From Rhodoblastus acidophilus (GTDB taxonomy: Bacteria; Pseudomonadota; Alphaproteobacteria; Rhizobiales; Beijerinckiaceae), in the NCBI RefSeq assembly GCF_025961575.1, contig NZ_JAOQNX010000005.1, forward strand, positions 124,001 to 188,000: 64,000 bases of DNA, given 5' to 3'. Position 1 is the stretch's first letter. Every line of letters starts with the position of its first letter. Shown piece after piece: positions 55,901 to 63,026 of the stretch. The translations under genes and the position numbers were made by a program. The notes beneath the pieces are model-generated. The model worked only from the letters and a program-made list of their open reading frames with translations, searched no databases and was not told where the DNA came from.

Positions 55901-56436
55901 GAGCGGTGGCCCGCCTTGCGCTCGCCGAAAATGTCGTCCGCTTCGGTTTCGATGCCTTTGCGCAGGTCGATCAGGCCGCGCAGGCCCGAGGCGGCGGCGA
56001 ACAGGCTGGCGCCGATTTCGCCCTCGGCGCGCAGCATTTCGTCGCCGCCTTTTCGCAGGCTTTCGGCGTCGAGGCCGAAGGCGCGGTGAAAAATCTCGCG
56101 GCTGGCGGCGCCGAGAAAGGGGGCCAGGCAATCGTCGGGGAGCGCGGCGCCGGCGGCGTCGAGCAGGGTGGCCTTGACGCCGCGGCGGCGGAAAAATTGC
56201 AGCATCTGGCCGTTGCGCGCCTCGACCAGCGCGCCGAGCCGGAGGTCGGCGGGGCGCAAAAAGGACTTTTCCGAGCGCGGCACGCCATAGAACAGGTCGC
56301 CGATGGCGGTGAGCGCGCTGGATTTTCCGGCCTCGTTGGGGCCGTGGACGATGTGCAGGCGCGCGGCGCGGTCGAAATGCAGGTTTTCGCCGGCGAAGGG
56401 GCCGTAGGCGTCAAGCGCCAGCTGCAAAATCCTCAT
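52993..56436 (-). CDS. SbcC/YhaN-like SMC-type ATPase
   Basis: 1147-residue Rad50/SbcC-related protein. N-terminal half-site MRILQLALDAYGPFAGENLHF with Walker A GPNEAGKSSAL near residue 35; very long Ala/Glu/Arg coiled-coil arms from about 190 to 980; C-terminal half-site with signature LSEGARDQLYLALRLAFLEDY, Walker B-like IGDDLFASFDD and a D-loop-like end. AAxGxxYG-type opening and signature are closer to YhaN than to E. coli SbcC. No clear CxxC zinc hook was noticed at mid-length, as in YhaN. Its start overlaps the stop of the nuclease gene (ATGA). Together they should form a DNA-end processing complex. Confidence 0.88.
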   Translation of the reverse strand: MRILQLALDAYGPFAGENLHFDRAARLHIVHGPNEAGKSSALTAIGDLFYGVPRSEKSFLRPADLRLGALVEARNGQMLQFFRRRGVKATLLDAAGAALPDDCLAPFLGAASREIFHRAFGLDAESLRKGGDEMLRAEGEIGASLFAAASGLRGLIDLRKGIETEADDIFGERKAGHRSFYKALTRFEEASKAEKETRLSETELKKLRRQIEDAETTLADIKAKERDDEAEQIRLNRLLRAAPILKTLEVLRTNLAAFGDLSAYTPEWAAKLETLLAEQAREQDASAQAEQTRDEAREDAENIAVADDVLAQTENIEALHRAGGAMEKALDDLPRREKALSDAADKLRLRALACGLDDGATLRAAQPDAAVLARAERLIARGRDLLARKIEPLAALEREEKALAKLRAQQGAPPPDASALAEKLAAFGAVERDEDARDDLSRTCADEARKLDERRARLSPALPDLERFAAAPSPDASAIEQAAQDFDALAAQQAEARRRLDEARARLKTAETAAKALEKAGALTSRAQLAELRARRDALWAELAACRANEAAWAAASKHFEDAQTEADAAADALFENAARVVEMEAAGEILETARAALADAEQKAQETAEAFENFEARWAESWRACGVNPAPPRVMARWRAEADNLLSARENLKQAQAKLAQLDAKLRAATPGLEQLAAQAGLEPLALEAGALARRIATRLKELARQDSEARDLAAKIASAPERIDALKATLAELADQEAAWRAEFFPTLAQLRLDPDATLDEAQARIALWRDLPGELQEEASESRRVQTIRDDLAGFEQKLDALLAVCGQGLPARPAIDAARALQKRLAAEREKASARSAAQKLLAKAESAVAAAGQARAEAEARLTKFCADAGFGGDATALCERLRLRRAQTEAIDAELARLAPVAEGKEAELAEQAKNFDPDAARLRLSEILRAREDRNKARDAALLAQHDAKKQLQDHDDSTGAEQAALDREAAKAEMAVEARRWAVLKIASLMVGAGLERHRQSRQDPLLARAAKIFAALTSGRYENLKQDFAEDEKLHLLAVRRDGAALPLNALSEGARDQLYLALRLAFLEDYAKKSEAPPFIGDDLFASFDDARVAAGLKTLADLSPALQPILFTHHDHVVEIAARALGAQAQVLRLPS

Positions 56437-57650
56437 GCGGAGCGCTCCGCGCGCGCCAAGGCGAGATCGCGGGCCTCGGCGAGCAGGGTTTCGAAATTTT
56501 CGCGCGGCAGTTCGGTTTTGGGCGGCATTTTGGCTTCAATGGCGGACAGCGCGGCGCGCGCCTGCTCGGCGAATTCGGGGTCGGCCAGGACTTCGTCGAG
56601 CAAAGCGGCGAAATCCAGCTCGCTGTCGCGCTTCGCCGCCGTTTTGGGCGCGCGGGTTTCGACCAGGAATTTTTCGAGTTCGATGGTGTCGCTGGCGTGG
56701 TGCAGCGCGGCTTCGACCTGTTCGCGCCAGCCCGAGGGATCCCCGGCCAATTGTGCGTGAAGGCTCGTGGCGCCGTGAACGCGCAGGCGGGCGGCCAAAA
56801 AGCGGCCGGCGGCCTTCTCGCTTTCGTTGCGGGCGCGAAGCGTGATTTCGGCGCGCAACTCGTCCCAGCTTTCGAAGGGCGCGGCGTCGATCAAAATTTC
56901 GGCGAAACGGGCGCGGTCGACCGGCAGGTGATGGGTTCCCGTGATCCGGCCGTCCTCGACCTCGACGAAAACCGCGCCCTTCGCCCCACATTCACGAATC
57001 GACCGGCCCTGGAGATTGCCGGGATAGACGACAAACGGGTCTTGGCAGACGATTTCGTGGGCGTGGACATGGCCGAGCGCCCAATAATCGTAGTTTTTGG
57101 CGCGCAGGTCGGCGAGCGTGCAGGGGGCGTAGCTGGCGTGGCCTGGGCGGCCGTCGAGCGAGCTGTGCAGCACGCCGATGTTGAACCAGCCCGGCTTCGG
57201 CTCGGGATAGTCGGGGACGAAATTGCCGGTTTCGGCGCGGTCGGCAAAACTGCGGCCGTGGAGGGCCACGCGCAAGTCTTCGAGCACAAAAGTTTTGGCC
57301 TTTCGCGCGGGGAATTCGTGCGCGAGGTCAGGCAGAGACAAGCTTTTGGTGACCACGCTTTCGGCGTCGTGATTGCCTTTGAGCAGGTAGACCCGCACGT
57401 TTTCGCGCGTCAGCCGGGCGATCTGGCGGTTGAAGAACAGGGCCGCCGAGGCGTCGCGCCAGTCGCCGTCAAAAATATCGCCGGCGAAAATGGCGAAGGC
57501 GATGTTTTTTTCGAGCGCCTGAGTGATCAGGTCCTCGAAGGCTTCGCGGCTTGCGGCGCCGAATCGCTCGGCCATGCGCGGGTCGCGCAGGCTCAGGCCC
57601 TGAAACGGGCTGCCCAGATGCAGGTCGGCGGCGTGAAGAAAGGTGAACAT
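56433..57650 (-). CDS. SbcD/YhaO-like metallophosphoesterase nuclease
   Basis: 405-residue calcineurin-fold nuclease, partner of the SMC-type ATPase. FLHAADLHLGSPFQGL (metal-binding Asp/His), AIFAGDIFDGDW, LLKGNHDAES (Asn-His), ALGHVHAHEIV and VYPGNLQGRSIRECG are the SbcD/Mre11 motifs in order. The C-terminal third is helical and probably docks onto the ATPase coiled coil. ATG at 57650 gives the family N-terminus; a frame from 57674 adds eight residues. Upstream lies a 167-base divergent region with repeated motifs. Confidence 0.9.
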   Translation of the reverse strand: MFTFLHAADLHLGSPFQGLSLRDPRMAERFGAASREAFEDLITQALEKNIAFAIFAGDIFDGDWRDASAALFFNRQIARLTRENVRVYLLKGNHDAESVVTKSLSLPDLAHEFPARKAKTFVLEDLRVALHGRSFADRAETGNFVPDYPEPKPGWFNIGVLHSSLDGRPGHASYAPCTLADLRAKNYDYWALGHVHAHEIVCQDPFVVYPGNLQGRSIRECGAKGAVFVEVEDGRITGTHHLPVDRARFAEILIDAAPFESWDELRAEITLRARNESEKAAGRFLAARLRVHGATSLHAQLAGDPSGWREQVEAALHHASDTIELEKFLVETRAPKTAAKRDSELDFAALLDEVLADPEFAEQARAALSAIEAKMPPKTELPRENFETLLAEARDLALARAERSA

Positions 57651-57683
57651 GCAAATCCGCGCGTGATTCGTCACCCGATCTTA

Positions 57684-57767
57684 AGAGCTTGGGCCAAGGG
57701 ACAGAAGCTTCGGCTTGTTCCCGAGCTGTGCCTAGAGCTTGGGCTTAGCCTTGCACAGAGCTTGGGC
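57684..57767. repeat. Iterated AGAGCTTGGGC motif
   Basis: Three exact copies of AGAGCTTGGGC (57684-57694, 57734-57744, 57757-57767) and one variant (AGAAGCTTCGGCTTGTTC from 57703) within 84 bases, in the divergent control region between the YhaO-like and nitrilase-family genes. Copies 3 and the variant also share the following CTTGTTC. Function unknown. Confidence 0.6.
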
Positions 57768-57817
57768 TTGTTCTGCGGCGCAAAAATTGCAATCAGCTTA
57801 CATATTGAGGAGGGCCC

Positions 57818-58633
57818 ATGAAGGTCGCGCTGATCCAGATGAATTCCGTCGCCGACAAGGCGGCCAATGTCGCGCAGGCGCGCGCGCTGATCGACGAGGC
57901 TTGCGCGCTGGAAAAGCCGGACTGGGTCGGTTTGCCCGAGGTTTTTGATTTTCTGGGCGGGACGCGCGAGGAAAAATTCGCCGCCGCGGAAAAATTGCGC
58001 GAGGGGCCGGCCTATGCGCTCGCCGCCGAGCTTGCCGCCCGGCACGGCGTGTTCGTCCATGCCGGCTCGATTCTCGAGCGCAACCGCGACAGCCTGTCCA
58101 ACACCACCGTCGTGTTCGACCGGACCGGTCGGGAAATCGCGCTCTATCGCAAAATCCACATGTTCGACGTGGTGACCCCCGACGGCGCCGCCTATCGCGA
58201 GAGCGCGCTGTTCACGCCGGGGACGGAGCTTGCGACCTATGAGGCCGAGGGTTTGCGATTCGGCTGCGCCATCTGCTACGACCTGCGCTTTCCCGCTCTG
58301 TTCCAGGCGCTTTCCGCGCGTGGCGTCGATGTGATCGCGCTGCCCGCCGCCTTCACCCTGCTCACCGGCAAGGACCATTGGGAGGTTTTGTGCCGGGCGC
58401 GCGCCATCGAAACCCAAAGCTTTTTCGTCGCCCCTGCCCAGATCGGTCCGCACCGGATCAAAGACGAAGTGCGCCACACCTATGGGCATTCGCTGGTTTG
58501 CGATCCCTGGGGGCATGTGGTCGCGAAGGCTTCGGACAATCCCGGTTTCGTCACCGCCCGGCTCGACCGCGGGCTGATCGCCAAAACCCGCGCCGCCAAT
58601 CCGGTGGCTTCGCAGAGAAAGCCGTTCGCCTGA
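57818..58633 (+). CDS. Carbon-nitrogen hydrolase (nitrilase superfamily, Nit type)
   Basis: 271-residue amidase. Catalytic triad: Glu in GLPEVFDFL, Lys in LYRKIHMFDV, Cys in GCAICYDLRFP. The HMFDV...YRESALFTPG and ARAIETQSFFVAPAQIG segments are typical of the Nit1/Nit2 branch, which includes deaminated glutathione amidase and omega-amidase; this is the most likely activity but not certain. GAGGAGGG ribosome site. Its stop shares a base with the modB start (TGATG), so it is translationally coupled to a molybdate transporter, an odd pairing. Confidence 0.9.
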   Translation: MKVALIQMNSVADKAANVAQARALIDEACALEKPDWVGLPEVFDFLGGTREEKFAAAEKLREGPAYALAAELAARHGVFVHAGSILERNRDSLSNTTVVFDRTGREIALYRKIHMFDVVTPDGAAYRESALFTPGTELATYEAEGLRFGCAICYDLRFPALFQALSARGVDVIALPAAFTLLTGKDHWEVLCRARAIETQSFFVAPAQIGPHRIKDEVRHTYGHSLVCDPWGHVVAKASDNPGFVTARLDRGLIAKTRAANPVASQRKPFA

Positions 58634-59343
58634 TGGACTTCTTGCCCACCCTGACGCCGGAACAGCTCACGGCGATCAATCTGAGCCTGCGCATCGGCTT
58701 CACCGCCACTTTGTGCAGTCTGCCCTTCGCCGTTCTGGTGGCCTTTTTGCTGGCGCGCGGCAATTTCCCGGGCAAGACGCTCCTGGACGCCGTGGTGCAT
58801 CTGCCTTTGGTGCTGCCGCCTGTCGTCACCGGCTTGATTCTGCTGCTGCTGTTCGGGCGGCGCGGGCCGATCGGCGCCTTTCTCTACGAGCATTTCAACT
58901 TCACTTTCGCCTTCCGCTGGACCGGCGCGGCGCTCGCCGCCGGGGTGATGGGCTTTCCGCTGATGGTGCGCGCCATCCGGCTGTCGATCGAGGCGGTCGA
59001 TCCGCGGCTGGAGCAGGCCGCCGCCACGCTGGGGGCGCCGCCGCTCGCCGTGTTCTTCCTGGTCACCGCGCCGCTGGCGGCGCCGGGGCTCCTGGCCGGC
59101 GCGGTGCTGGGCTTCGCCAAGGCGCTGGGCGAATTCGGCGCGACCATCACCTTCGTCTCCAATATCCCTGGGGAAACCCGCACCATTCCCGCCGAAATTT
59201 ATCTGCTGACGCAAACGCCGGGCGGGGATCAGGACGCCGTGGTCATGTCGGCGGTGGCCGCGGCTTTGGCGATCGGCGCGCTGGTGGCTTCCGAATTTTT
59301 GGCCAAGCGCATGAGGATCGAGACGCGGGGGCTGTCGTCATGA
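58633..59343 (+). CDS. modB: Molybdate ABC transporter permease
   Basis: 236-residue inner-membrane permease with about five to six helices. LSLRIGFTATLCSLPFAVLVAFLLAR opens the protein; the LPLVLPPVVTGLILLLLFGRRGPIG stretch and EQAAATLGAPPLAVFFLVTAPLAAPGLLAGAVLGFAKALGEFGATITFVSN (EAA loop and the GEFGA motif) are diagnostic for ModB. It is coupled to the upstream nitrilase gene and to modC downstream (ATGA overlap). modA, the periplasmic binding protein, is absent from this locus. Confidence 0.94.
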   Translation: MDFLPTLTPEQLTAINLSLRIGFTATLCSLPFAVLVAFLLARGNFPGKTLLDAVVHLPLVLPPVVTGLILLLLFGRRGPIGAFLYEHFNFTFAFRWTGAALAAGVMGFPLMVRAIRLSIEAVDPRLEQAAATLGAPPLAVFFLVTAPLAAPGLLAGAVLGFAKALGEFGATITFVSNIPGETRTIPAEIYLLTQTPGGDQDAVVMSAVAAALAIGALVASEFLAKRMRIETRGLSS

Positions 59344-60428
59344 TCTCGGTCGACGTCAAGCTTTCGCGCGGCGATTTTTCGCTGCAAACCGCTTTTGGCA
59401 GCGAGTCCAAGATCACCGCTTTGTTCGGTCATTCCGGCTCCGGCAAGACCACGCTGATCGAGCTGATTTCCGGGCTGGCGCGGCCGGATGTCGGTCGCAT
59501 CGAGATTGGCGGCCGGGTGCTGGTCGACACGGAAAAACGCATCTTCGTTCCGGCGCGCAAGCGCGGCGTCGGCCTGGTGTTCCAGGACGCGCAGCTGTTT
59601 CCGCATTTGAGCGTGGCGCAGAACCTGCGCTTCGCCCAGTTTTTCGCCGCAAAGGACGGGCGGCGCTTGCCTTTTGACCGGGTGGTCGAGACTTTGGGGA
59701 TCGGCCATTTGATGACGCGGCGGCCGGGGCAGCTGTCCGGCGGCGAGCGCCAGCGCGTCGGCGTCGCCCGCGCGCTGATGGCCGCGCCGCGCCTGCTGCT
59801 GATGGACGAGCCCTTCGCCTCCATCGACGTGGCCCGCCGCACCAAGGCGATGGAGCTGGTGGAGCGGACGCGCGACGAATTCGACACGCCGGTGGTGCTG
59901 GTGTCGCACCAGATCGAGGAGGTGATGCGCCTCGCCGGACAGGTGGTGATGATCGAGCGCGGCCGGGTCAAGGAGGTGGGGCGCCCGGAAGAGATTTTTG
60001 CCTCGGCGCGCGAGGAAACGCCGTCCGACCGTTTCGGCGTCGGCGTCAGCCTCGCCTGCGGCGACGCCAGTTTTGACGCGCATTACCGTCTGACCAAACT
60101 GCATCATCCCGCCGGCGACATTTTTTTGCCCGACCGCGCGCCCGAGGCGAAGCAAACGCGCGTGTTCGTCAAGGCGGTCGATGTGTCGCTGGCGCATCGG
60201 CCGCCGCCGGACACGTCCATCCGCACCCTGTTGCGCGGCAAAGTCGTGAGCATTGCGGCGACCAAGGGGCCGCTCGCCATCGCCACGCTCGAGCTGAAAG
60301 GCGGCGAAAAGCTGTTCGCTTCGCTCACCCGCATGGCGGTCGATGAATTGCGCATCAAGCCCGGCGATGAGGTCTATTGCCTGATCAAGGCGGTGGCGCT
60401 CGACGAACGGCAGGTGGAGAGCGTTTGA
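59340..60428 (+). CDS. modC: Molybdate ABC transporter ATP-binding protein
   Basis: 362-residue ATPase. Walker A GHSGSGKTTLIE, Q-loop VFQDAQLFPHLSV, signature LSGGERQRVGVARALMAAPRLLLMDEPFASIDV (with Walker B), switch His in VLVSHQIEEV. The C-terminal TOBE/Mop domain (TSIRTLLRGKVVSIAATKG...GDEVYCLIKAVAL) binds molybdate or tungstate. Molybdenum would serve enzymes such as formate or CO dehydrogenase or nitrate reductase. ATG at 59340 overlaps the modB stop; a longer frame upstream is a shadow of modB. Confidence 0.95.
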   Translation: MISVDVKLSRGDFSLQTAFGSESKITALFGHSGSGKTTLIELISGLARPDVGRIEIGGRVLVDTEKRIFVPARKRGVGLVFQDAQLFPHLSVAQNLRFAQFFAAKDGRRLPFDRVVETLGIGHLMTRRPGQLSGGERQRVGVARALMAAPRLLLMDEPFASIDVARRTKAMELVERTRDEFDTPVVLVSHQIEEVMRLAGQVVMIERGRVKEVGRPEEIFASAREETPSDRFGVGVSLACGDASFDAHYRLTKLHHPAGDIFLPDRAPEAKQTRVFVKAVDVSLAHRPPPDTSIRTLLRGKVVSIAATKGPLAIATLELKGGEKLFASLTRMAVDELRIKPGDEVYCLIKAVALDERQVESV

Positions 60429-60459
60429 CTTTTGCCGCGCCCGGGGCCTAGACCCGCCC

Positions 60460-61272
60460 ATGGCCGCGCAAGATTTCTTGGCCCGGATCGGCGCGAAACC
60501 GCTGATCATGGGCATTCTCAACGTCACGCCGGATTCCTTTTCCGACGGCGGTCGCCATTGCGACCCCGGCGCGGCGTTTTTGCGCGCGAAAAAAATGGTG
60601 GAGGAGGGGGCGGACATTATCGATATCGGCGCGGAATCGACCCGCCCCGGTTTCACCCCCGTTTCGGCCGAGGAGGAATGGGCGCGGCTCGAAGCCCCGC
60701 TTGCGGCCATTTTGCGTGAGGGAATTGCGCCGGTTTCAGTCGACACCACCAAGGCGGAGATCGCGCGGCGCGCCGTGGCGCTGGGCGCGGCGATCATCAA
60801 CGATGTCTCGGGTCTGCATGGCGAGCCCGCTCTGGCCGAGGTTGCGGCGGAAAGCGGCGCGGCGCTTGTCGTGATGCACCATTGCGCGGAGGCCGATCCC
60901 GCACGCGATATTTTGGCCGACATGCGCGCGTTTTTTGCCCGCGCGCTGGCGCGGGCGGAGCAGGCCGGGGTGAAGCGCAGCCAAGTCGTTCTTGATCCCG
61001 GCGTCGGCTTCGGCAAGACCTTCGAACAGAACCTGGTCGCCGCGACCAGCGCGGGGGCGCTGAAGGCGGCGTTCGGGCTGCCGGTGCTGGTCGGGCTCTC
61101 GCGCAAACGTTTCATTGGCGCGATCACCGGCGCGCCCACGGAAAAACGGCTCGCCGGAACTTTGGCCGCCGATCTCGCCGCGTTGCAGGCCGGCGCCGAC
61201 ATTTTCCGCGTCCATGACGTCGCCGAACATGCCGACGCGCTCAAAGTCTGGAGCGCCCTTGTCCGCGCCTGA
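60460..61272 (+). CDS. folP: Dihydropteroate synthase
   Basis: 270-residue folate-synthesis enzyme joining pABA to the pterin pyrophosphate. GILNVTPDSFSDGG near residue 24, IIDIGAESTRPGFTPVS, VSVDTTKAEIARRAVALGAAIINDVSG, VVMHHC (usual MHMQG changed), VVLDPGVGFGKTFEQN, PVLVGLSRKRFIG and FRVHDVAEHADAL. The MHMQG-to-MHHC difference is notable but the other substrate-binding motifs are intact. It overlaps the folK start. Confidence 0.95.
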   Translation: MAAQDFLARIGAKPLIMGILNVTPDSFSDGGRHCDPGAAFLRAKKMVEEGADIIDIGAESTRPGFTPVSAEEEWARLEAPLAAILREGIAPVSVDTTKAEIARRAVALGAAIINDVSGLHGEPALAEVAAESGAALVVMHHCAEADPARDILADMRAFFARALARAEQAGVKRSQVVLDPGVGFGKTFEQNLVAATSAGALKAAFGLPVLVGLSRKRFIGAITGAPTEKRLAGTLAADLAALQAGADIFRVHDVAEHADALKVWSALVRA

Positions 61273-61750
61273 AAACTTCGTTGCGCTGGCGTTCGGCGCC
61301 AATCTCGGCGACGCCCAAGGCAATATTCGCCGCGCCGTGGCGTTTTTGGCCGCGCGCGGGGTGGATTTTGAAAGAGTCTCTTCACTTTATGCGACAAAAC
61401 CCTGGGGGGTCGAGGACCAGCCGGATTTCGTCAACGCCTGCGCCGTGGCGCGCACCGCTCTCGCGCCGCGCGCCCTTTTGGCGCTGACCCAGGAGGCGGA
61501 ACGGGCGCTCGGCCGCACCCCCGGTCTGCGCTGGGGACCGCGGGTCATCGACATCGACATTCTGCTTTATGAAGATGTTGTTTGGGCTGACGAAAACCTG
61601 GTCTTGCCGCATCCGGAAATGACCCGCCGCGCCTTCGTTTTGCAGCCTCTGGCTGAAATCGCTCCAGACCTGCGCGTAAATGACGCAACGGTTTACCAGC
61701 TTGCCCAAAAGTTTCGTTCCGAGGACGTCCAGAGGCTGACGGCTTTTTAA
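61259..61750 (+). CDS. folK: 2-amino-4-hydroxy-6-hydroxymethyldihydropteridine diphosphokinase
   Basis: 163-residue HPPK that makes the pterin pyrophosphate used by FolP. VALAFGANLGDAQGNIRRAV at the start, YATKPWGVEDQPDFVNACA, RTPGLRWGPRVIDIDILLYED (signature) and LVLPHPEMTRRAFVLQPLAEIAP. The start is uncertain: a TTG at 61259 with GGAG six bases upstream fits the family best; an in-frame ATG at 61229 would add ten residues. Either overlaps the folP end. folB, often between them, is absent. Confidence 0.92.
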   Translation: MSAPENFVALAFGANLGDAQGNIRRAVAFLAARGVDFERVSSLYATKPWGVEDQPDFVNACAVARTALAPRALLALTQEAERALGRTPGLRWGPRVIDIDILLYEDVVWADENLVLPHPEMTRRAFVLQPLAEIAPDLRVNDATVYQLAQKFRSEDVQRLTAF

Positions 61751-61852
61751 CCGTCTTCACAACCTGGGGTTTTAGTTCTCCTTTCGTACTCATCAGTAAA
61801 ATCAATCGGATACACGCTCTTGCAGTCTGAAAACCAACAGCCAGGTAAGGCA

Positions 61853-63019
61853 ATGTCGAACATCGTTATTGTCGACGACCGGAGCATCAACCGGACGATC
61901 TACGCCAAGCTCGCGCAGTCGATTGGCCCCGGGATCGAGGTCCGCGACTTCGGCGATCCCACGGACGCGCTGGAATGGTTGGCGCTCAACCGCGCCGATT
62001 TGATCATCACCGACCATGACATGCCGCAGATCGACGGCGACGAATTCATCACCCGCTTTCGCGCCATGCCGCGCGCCGAAACCGTGCCGGTGATGATGAT
62101 CACCGTCAACGACCAGCGCATGTTGCGGCTGCGCGCGCTGGAAAGCGGCGCCAATGACTTTCTCCACTCGCCGGTCGACCATTGCGAATTCGTGATGCGC
62201 GCCCGCAATCTGCTCAAACTGGCGCATGCTGTGGAGGCGCGGGCTGAGGCGGCCCCGCAGCGGGAGGCGGCGCCGGTGGCGCGGCTCGACGCGCATCGGG
62301 CCCAACGGCCGGTTGCGGCGAATTGGCGGTTTGCGCCGCGGCTCGACCTGATGACCGGACGGGTGGCGGGCGCGCAATTGTTGCGCGACGGTTTTGGCGC
62401 CGAATTCGCCGACGCCGAAGCCCTGCGGCTGCTGCTCGACGCCATCACGCCGCTTCAGGCTGGCCGGCGCGGGCCGGTGCGGCTTTCGCTGGACGTCCGG
62501 CTCGACGGCGATGTGGAAAAATCCGCCGCGGTCGCGCTGGCGAAAACCTTGGCCGAGACCGGCGTCGCGCCGCATTGGCTCGATCTGCGCTTCGACGCGG
62601 CCGAGATTTTTGTCGCGCCGGAACTGGCGGAGGAGGAGGCGCGGGCGCTGAAAAATCTGGGCGTGGGGGTGACCCTGAACCTTGGCCCGGTCAATCTCGG
62701 CGTGCTCGGGCGCGACATCGGCAAGACCGGCCGGCTGGCCGCGCCGATCGAGCATTTCATCGACACTCTGAAGCCCACCGTCGCCTTCTCCTGTCCGGCT
62801 TCGGCGTCCGATGCGCTCAGGGTTTTGCGCCTGCTCGGGCGCGGCGCGCGGTTTCCGCTGGTCGCTGGGGATGTCGCCAATGCGGCGCTGCTGAGGCTGC
62901 TGCGGCGGGTGGGGGTGCGCGAAGCGCAAGGGCCCTGTTTCGGCGCGCCCTTCGCCGCCCGCGACCTGTCAAACCTGTTTCCGCCGGCGGAGACCGGCGC
63001 GCTCAAGCTTCTGGCCTGA
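61853..63019 (+). CDS. RpfG-like receiver fused to a degenerate EAL-type domain
   Basis: 388-residue response regulator. Receiver 1-125: acidic pair Asp8-Asp9 (IVIVDDRSINR), phospho-acceptor Asp54 (LIITDHDMPQIDG), Thr84; the usual Lys is Ser in FLHSPVDH. The EFVMRARNLLKL end is as in RpfG. RpfG proteins continue into HD-GYP; this one does not. Residues about 150-388 instead follow the EAL fold in order: FAPRLDLMTGRVAGAQLLRDG (EAL replaced by AQL), LSLDVRLDGDVEKSAAVALA, GVAPHWLDLRFDAAEIF (TE lost), LKNLGVGVTLNLGPVNLGVL (DDFGTG lost), QGPCFGAPFAARDL. Metal ligands are gone, so it cannot hydrolyse c-di-GMP but might bind it or a partner. ATG at 61853 has AAGG upstream. Confidence 0.8.
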   Translation: MSNIVIVDDRSINRTIYAKLAQSIGPGIEVRDFGDPTDALEWLALNRADLIITDHDMPQIDGDEFITRFRAMPRAETVPVMMITVNDQRMLRLRALESGANDFLHSPVDHCEFVMRARNLLKLAHAVEARAEAAPQREAAPVARLDAHRAQRPVAANWRFAPRLDLMTGRVAGAQLLRDGFGAEFADAEALRLLLDAITPLQAGRRGPVRLSLDVRLDGDVEKSAAVALAKTLAETGVAPHWLDLRFDAAEIFVAPELAEEEARALKNLGVGVTLNLGPVNLGVLGRDIGKTGRLAAPIEHFIDTLKPTVAFSCPASASDALRVLRLLGRGARFPLVAGDVANAALLRLLRRVGVREAQGPCFGAPFAARDLSNLFPPAETGALKLLA

Positions 63020-63026
63020 CGCGCGG

